Positions 58,112-64,000 of a stretch of DNA of 64,000 bases are shown piece by piece. Position numbers and translations under genes: made by a program. The DNA is from Erigeron canadensis (lineage: Eukaryota > Streptophyta > Magnoliopsida > Asterales > Asteraceae), in contig NC_057768.1 of NCBI RefSeq assembly GCF_010389155.1, positions 2,726,501-2,790,500 of the forward strand, read 5' to 3'. The notes beneath the pieces are model-generated. The model did no database searches. It was not told the origin of the DNA and saw only the letters and a list, made by a program, of their open reading frames with translations. Within the stretch, counting starts at the first letter, position 1. Each line of letters opens with the position of its first letter.

Positions 58112-59476
58112 ATGGCATCTCAAGATTCTTTAATTCTTGGTAACGAATCAAGACCTCCTGTACTGTATCGTGACTGTTACCCACTCTGGAGGAATAGATT
58201 CTTGAACTGGATTAAGAAACAACCTCTGGGGACTGATATTCTTGCTTCAATCAATGATGGTCCATTTGAACACATCAATCCAGTCACCAAAGAACCCCTT
58301 CCCCCCGAGAGTTGGAATACTACTCAAAGAAACAGAACTCAAGGTGATAATCTTGCTTTACATCATCTCTACATGGCACTTCCAAATGATATCTACTGTA
58401 ATGTAGACTCATATGACACTGCAAAGGACATTTGGGATGAACTAGAAAGACAACTTCAAGGATCTGATCTCTCATCCACCATTCGCCTCTCAAATGTTCT
58501 TCATCTATATGAAACCTTTAAACAAGAAAAGGGTGAATCTCTTCTAGATGCCTACACTCGTTTTTGCATTGTCATTAATGCGTTAAGAAAAGAGAAGGTT
58601 AAGAAGACTGAGATGGAATTGAAGATCAAATTCTTGAACTATCTTGATCCAGTCTGGCATGAGTATGGTACTCAACTAAACCAACATTCTGACTTTAAGG
58701 ATCTTACCATTCACACTCTATATGAAAAGTTGAAGCTCAATGTTCGTGATGTCAAGGCAAAACAAGCCTCCTCTTGTGAACAACTCATTTCAGATCCTCT
58801 TGCTTTAGTTGCTAACAGAATGACTCATCCACTCTTCAATTCCAATGCTGCTAATATCATTCCAGATCTTGATTCCTGCAATGTCAATGCCTCTGAGTTG
58901 GATGACAAGGAACAACAAATGTACAATGACTTGGCATGTTTCACCCGATCTTTCAAGACAAAGTATTTTAACAAGAAACCAACAAATAATCAACTTCGTA
59001 CATCGTCAGTGTCCTCTTATGCTCGTAACAATCAATCACCAATGTTTCACACCCCGTCTGAGAAGGCTGGACCCGAAAGGAAATTTGATACTCCAAAGTC
59101 ATTTGAGAAGAAAATTCTGGAAAAGAAGCCTGAAGACAACAGATGTTACAACTTTGGTCAAACAGGACATTTCGCTATCCATTGTCTCAAACCAAAGAAG
59201 AAGAACTATGCTTATTATCAGAATAAACTCTTACTTGTTAAGCAACAAGAAAGTGGAGTTGCACTTCTTGCAGAGGACGATCAATGGTTGCATCTGTCAG
59301 ATGAAGAAACTGAGGAACTGGCTGCAAATGTTTGCTTCATGACCAAAATCAAACGATCCAAAGAGCATAAAGAAGAAGGTAACAGTTCAGAATCTGATGA
59401 TGATGAGGTATGCCATATCCCTAAATATGATCTTGCTCATTTAGTGAACAAACTGATTCTACAAATCTCTCATTGA
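58112..59476 (+). pseudogene. Copia-2 Gag, N-terminal part with broken zinc knuckle
   Basis: ATG at 58112, about 80 nt after the leader repeats. Residues 1-230 form a Copia-type Gag (UBN2-like) with LYRDCYPLWRNRFLNWI, DIWDELERQLQGSD and YETFKQEKGESLLDAYTRF. The zinc knuckle, about residue 346, reads CYNFGQTGHFAIHC: the second cysteine of the CCHC pattern is phenylalanine (TTT for TGT), so zinc binding should be lost. The frame runs to TGA 59474-59476, but the proper continuation is in another frame from about 59452 (TDSTNLSLKEEV), which shows a small indel there. Confidence 0.82.
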
Positions 59477-60633
59477 AAGAAGAAGTTGCAAAATTAACCT
59501 ATGCTTTACAAGAAAAAGAAAATTCTTTAACTAAAGTCAAACAAGATTTTAACACTCTTCAAAAGGATTTTAAAGAATTAACAACCAGTAATGCATCGGT
59601 TTCGTTTACTACTTCTTCTGAATTGCTTCTTTCCAATCAAGAACTTGAGCTCAAAGTATTTGAACTAAACCAAATCATCAAAGACTTAAAAATTGCACAA
59701 TCAAATGAAATGTTTAGAGCAAATGCTTTGGCCGAGGATCTTGTAGCTCTCTAGTCCAAGTTCAACATTTCCAACCCTACAGTGAAAGAATTACAAAATC
59801 AAATTTCTGATTTAAATCATGCATGTTGCATCAAAGATTCTCAAAACCAAAAACTAGAACATAAAATTGATGAACTCATTGATGAAGTCAAGTTTTATAA
59901 AGTTAAGGTTTACAGAATTGATCAATCCAACAAGCAAATCTTTTTAAACAAACCAAGAGATTTTGAAGATTTCACTAAAGGGTTAGGATTTGAAGATCCA
60001 AAGAACTTACTCACTGGACAACTCATTGTACCACCACTGTATGATGAGAACATGATGCGGTATGGTCTGCTCAGTCATTTTGTCCGACCCTGTTATAATG
60101 ATTTTGATACAGAAGAACAATTATCCAAATGTGAAGTTAAAATTAATTATGATCACATCAATGATTCATATGATTTGTTTAATCTTCCACTTTGTCCTAA
60201 AAACAAAAAACACTCGGTTATAATTGTCGAATTAGATGAAAACTCAAATGAAAGCTCAACTGATATACCAACTGTTGAGCAGTCATGTGAGTCCAAATCT
60301 AAAAAGGAAATAATTCCTCCAAAACCAGCTCCAGTTCGTCCATACATTCCACAAAGTGTTTTGGAAAAACAAATAGAAGATTTGAAACAAACATTACATG
60401 AGAAACAAAATGTGATAGATGCTCTTCTGTCTCAAAATCACTATAACAAAGATGTCCCTGATATTGAATTTCAAACTTCCAGTGTTGTCTATGACTGTTC
60501 CGATCTTAACTGTCCGGTATGTGTTGTATTGAATCCCACACCTTGCTCTTCTGTTGGTAGTACTAGTGAATGTATTGATGCTTCTGTACAAACTAACTGG
60601 GATCATGTTAAGACCTACAATGCTGCCACCTAA
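59473..60633 (+). pseudogene. Copia-2 Gag extension, coiled-coil part
   Basis: Continuation of gag in the shifted frame. Rich in Lys, Glu, Leu, Asn and Gln with heptad-like runs (LQEKENSLTKVKQDFNTL; ELKVFELNQIIKDLKIA; LQNQISDLNHACCIKDS), so it should form coiled coils. A TAG at 59752-59754 breaks it; the same frame resumes and goes on to TAA 60631-60633. A Cys pair (DLNCPVC) lies near 60503. Such long coiled regions between zinc knuckle and protease exist in some plant Copia groups; their role may be in particle assembly. Confidence 0.65.
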
Positions 60634-60664
60634 ACCGAACAAGATAGCATGAATTGCAAAGACC

Positions 60665-61969
60665 ATGATGAAGAAGAAAAGACCACTTCAATTTTCTGAA
60701 GAAACTCAATCTTATCTAAGTGAAATTGATTTTGTTACCAAAAGATTTGAACTTGAAAGAATTCAACGTTTAAACCTTCTAACTGAATTTAATAAACTTA
60801 AGATGGAAGTGGAATACAAAAACATCGTACTTCAAACCTTTGCAAATAATGACAAGGAAAAGGCGTCAAAGTTACTACAGTCTGGTCCTTTCTCAAAATT
60901 TTTGAAAGTAACTCGTACTTTGGATACGTCCACTGATACTACTCCTTCGTCAGCTCAATCAACTGAAATATCCATTCAAGATCAAGTCTACTTGAATGAA
61001 ATTGCTGCATTGACAAGAGCTTTAGAAAGAGAAAAGCAAAGCAAAATCGTCATATACGACTCGCATCAACAAGATAAAAAGGTTTTTCAAAATAAATCTA
61101 CCATTTTTGCAACTAAAGAATGGCGATATTGCAAAATCATCAACGAACTAACTGGTTGAAAACTTGAGTTACCAAATGTCAATGCAACAAAGTTATTCAA
61201 TGAGACTTCGAGGTCCTCAAAGACCAATGTTCCTAGTATGGCTAGAGAACCCGATCAAAAGAACCCAAAGTCAGACTTAGATCTTTCAAACCTCCCGGAT
61301 CTTAACAACTTCTTGGAAGAAAATGACACTTATGATCCTGAACTGGAAAGCAAATTTGTAAACAACAAGAAAAAGGAAGATCCCAAATTAAGAAAAATTT
61401 CCAACAAACACCCCGTGCCAGCCACTTACTTACCAAGGAAGACATCACGAAGAAAATCTACTAGTTCTAATCTGAAGCTCTCTGACAACACCGCAAAGAC
61501 AATCAACACTCCAAACACTCCTGTCAAACCTAACACCCCATCACCAAAAGGAAAACTTACCAAAATGAAACTGTCACAACAACCAAAGGATAGAAAGTAC
61601 TCTAGCTTTACCAAACCTCATCTAACCAAACCTAAGCTCACTGTTTTTAAAGATAATTTTGGGAAGATTACTAGGTTTCAAGATCAGTACGGTTGGTTTC
61701 CTTTGAACACGAAAAAACAGTCAACACCCATCCATCCCACACCTAAAAGGCAACCGAAACCAATCCACTTTAAGCAGTATTCTTCTAACCTAAAAACTTT
61801 TCATGTTTCAGGTGACTTGTGCTTAGATTGTCGAAGTAAATGGCTCCCTAAAGATAGACACTTAGCTGCATCTAGGAGAGTCGAGCATGATAAAGAGTCA
61901 ACTCCTGTGAAACAAGTGTGGAGAGTCTGTAGGACTAGTTCAAAGTCTTGTAGGACTAGTTCTATTTAA
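60665..61969 (+). pseudogene. Copia-2 Gag extension, basic Lys/Pro/Thr-rich part
   Basis: Frame 60665-61159 has another coiled segment (VYLNEIAALTRALEREKQSK). TGA at 61157-61159 interrupts, and the same frame continues to TAA 61967-61969. The later part is strongly basic and Pro/Thr/Ser-rich (NTPNTPVKPNTPSPKGKLTK) and ends with CLDCRSKWLPKDRH and TPVKQVWRVCRTS. A frameshift near 60640 separates it from the previous segment. Basic tails could bind RNA; this is inference. Confidence 0.65.
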
Positions 61970-62229
61970 TCTCTCTCTTCTTTTGGAACTATCTTAATGT
62001 TTGTATTCTGTAATTTTCTTTTAAACTAAGTGACTGTTTTTTTTTTTTTTTGGTTCTTCAATAAATGTATGAATGTTGTGTGTGTTTATTATTTGTTTCT
62101 TTAATTTGAAATGCATGGTTTGTTCTTATTTTAACTCTACATCATTTATATCATTTTGCACATTTTACCTCTAACCATCAATGGACCCAGTTCATGTGGG
62201 GACCTAAACCAATACTTCCTATTTTGTCA
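61970..62229 (+). other. Non-coding, T-rich spacer between gag and pol, intron-like
   Basis: About 260 nt with four stop codons in the gag-pol frame, a run of fourteen T (62039-62053) and a good acceptor-like TATTTTGTCAG at 62220-62230, after which EFYICVWYIDSG is coding. Gag and pol share the same frame on either side. Confidence 0.5.
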
Positions 62230-62230
62230 G

Positions 62231-64000
62231 GAATTCTACATCTGTGTCTGGTATATCGACTCCGGATGTTCCAGACATATGACTGGTAACAGATCTATTC
62301 TTCAGAATTTTGTTGAAAAGTTCATGGGTACAGTTCGTTTTGGGAATGATCATATTGCTCCAATACTTGGATATGGTGACATCATTCAAAATGGGATCAC
62401 TATAAAACGTGTCTCATATGTGGAAGGTCTTGGTCACAATCTCTTCAGTGTTGGTCAATTTTGTGACAATAATCTCCAAGTTCTTTTTAGACGACATGAA
62501 TGTAGAGTGCAAACTGAAGAACGGGTAGATATTCTAACTGGATCTCGTGATGACAACCTATTTACTATCGATCTCAATAACATTCCATCACCTTCCTCTG
62601 AAATTTGTCTTCTCTCAAAAGCTTCTACTCAACAATCTTGGTTATGGCATAGACGCCTGTCTCATCTCAACTTTCATACCATCAATGCTCTTGTTGATAA
62701 ACAACTTGTAGAAGGACTGCCTGACTTCAAGTATGACATCAATCATGTTTGTTCAGCATGTGCTGTTGGCAAACTGAAAAGGGCATCTCACAGACCAAAG
62801 AAACATCTGAGCACTGATGTTCCTCTTCATCTTCTTCACATGGACTTATGTGGTCCTATGCGTGTTCAAAGCATTCATGGTAAACGATACATTCTTGTTA
62901 TCGTTGATGACTATTCTCGCTACACATGGGTCTACTTTCTTCGTGAGAAAAGTGAAGGTCCTCAAATCATTATTGACTTCATAAAACGAACTCAAGTTAA
63001 TCTTCAAACCGTGGTCCGTTCCGTTCGATCTGACAATGGTACTGAGTTCAAAAACACAACTCTCGAGTCATTTTTTACTTCTGTCGGTATCTCTCATCAA
63101 TTTTCCGCTGCACGAACTCCACAACAAAATGGAGTGGTTGAACGTCGTAATCGCACACTTGTTGAAGCTGCACGAACCATGCTTGCTCACTCTCGACTTC
63201 CTCCTAATCTATGGGCCGAAGCCGTTGCTACAGCATGTTTCACTCAAAATAGATCGATTATCAATAAGCGATTCGACAAAACTCCATATGAAGTCATCAA
63301 TAAGAGAAAACCAAATGTGAATTATTTTCATATCTTTGGATGTGTATGCTATGTTCTCAATGACCATGACAATCTTGGAAAATTTGAACCAAAGGGAGAT
63401 GAGGCTTATTTTATTGGTTATTCACATGAATCCATTGCTTATCGTGTCTATAATCGCAGAACCAAGAAAGTGGTAGAAAGCATGAATGTCAAATTTGATG
63501 AACTATCTGGAATGCTCCTAGATCATCATTTTTCAACATCCTCTGTTCCAACTCCATCTTAGCCCCCTAAATCTGGATCTGATCATTCTCACAATTTCCC
63601 ATGTCCAACCACTGAAGAGTTAGACACAGTATTTGATGAATTTTATCATGACTCTCCTTCACTAGCAGAACCTACCTCCTCTGAAATTGAATCTTCATCT
63701 TCAACGAATTCTCTGTTCGAAAGCTCTACTTCATCTCAACAAGAAACCTCTTCTACACCATCAATAAACTGTCCCACTCCTTCTCCCCCAGATACTCTAT
63801 CATCAAGAAATTCATCAATCTCATGTCCATCATCTAGCTCCAACTCAGTTTCTGAAGAAATGGTTCTTCCTGATGAACCAACATATGAACAAGTTGCTGA
63901 ACAACATTCTCCCACCTTTCTTAATCCCGATGAAAATAACGAACCAGCTGCACCGTTACCTCATTCTCGAAAATGGTCACGCTCCATGCTTCCGCATCCA
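62231..64000 (+). pseudogene. Copia-2 protease and integrase
   Basis: Protease active site WYIDSGCSRHMTGN lies at the start, with VEGLGHNLFSVGQFCD after it. Integrase follows: HHCC zinc site (HRRLSHLNFHTINALVD, CSACAVGK) and DDE core residues in HMDLCGPM, VRSDNGTEF and PQQNGVVERRNRTLVE. Then come the LWAEAVATACFTQNRS and FGCVCYVLND motifs common to Copia integrases. TAG at 63560-63562 breaks the frame within the Ser/Pro-rich linker to reverse transcriptase; the same frame is open again to the window end. No methionine begins this unit, as expected for part of a polyprotein. Confidence 0.88.

Larger units (their letters stand above)
57004..64000 (+). mobile_element. Copia-2: 5' part of a large Ty1/copia element
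   Basis: LTR, primer site, long leader, extended gag, protease and integrase in this order, running out of the window before reverse transcriptase. PR-IN-RT order of Copia is shown by protease and integrase preceding anything RT-like. Six or more interruptions (frameshifts near 59450 and 60640; stops at 59752, 61157 and 63560) show it is defective. Confidence 0.9.

Noticed and set aside
61426..61614. Minus-strand open frames inside Copia-2 gag (also 57897-58184, 60394-60666)
   Set aside because: Antisense shadows without motifs.
62156..62230. Start of Copia-2 pol at 62156
   Set aside because: The first codon there is TTG within the non-coding spacer; credible coding sequence begins only at about 62231, before the protease motif.

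Overview
This window is nuclear DNA of a flowering plant, most likely a eudicot. It is very AT-rich. It carries multi-exon genes with canonical GT-AG introns, REM-type B3 genes, a plastid-type RUS/DUF647 gene, LTR retrotransposons primed by tRNA-iMet, and Helitrons. The pol segment of the right-hand Copia element resembles elements I associate with Asteraceae, so that family is my best guess; no marker here proves it. A run of exactly 100 N (10152-10251) is a scaffold gap.

Layout. 1-14 kb: gene-free, filled with small DNA transposons (a hAT MITE with a perfect 8-bp target duplication, non-autonomous Helitrons, a long-inverted-repeat element), SINE pieces and an LTR fragment cut by the gap. 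14.5-51 kb: a dispersed cluster of paralogous B3 genes. B3-1 (14493-15675, +), B3-3 (30061-32805, +), B3-5 (41235-41938, +) and B3-4 (51077-50051, -) have readable exon structures. B3-2 (24614-25105) is a pseudogene with a nonsense codon and a deletion, separated from its promoter remnant (18473-18590) by a Helitron and a full Copia element (19451-24548). Another B3 scrap lies at 40622-40696. Between them lie at least six copies of one Helitron family, and a 4.1-kb Helitron (34011-38137) carrying a broken Pif1-type helicase. 45.2-48.3 kb: a ten-exon RUS gene, probably RUS4, coding 515 aa. 52.7-56.8 kb: broken pieces of unrelated genes (a transit-peptide-like first exon, RUS 3' exon, DA1-like LIM-peptidase, RanBP2-type zinc finger). 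57.0-64.0 kb: the 5' part of a second, larger Copia element (LTR, primer site, repeat-rich leader, long Gag with coiled coils, protease, integrase), running off the window.

The likely working genes are B3-1, B3-3, B3-4 and B3-5 (nuclear DNA-binding proteins of the REM type) and RUS (plastid/membrane DUF647 protein). Everything else is mobile DNA or gene debris. The main story is a young B3 family growing by duplication, while different transposons land in or near the promoters of most of its members. Coordinates of exons were derived by hand from splice signals, reading frame and paralogue comparison.
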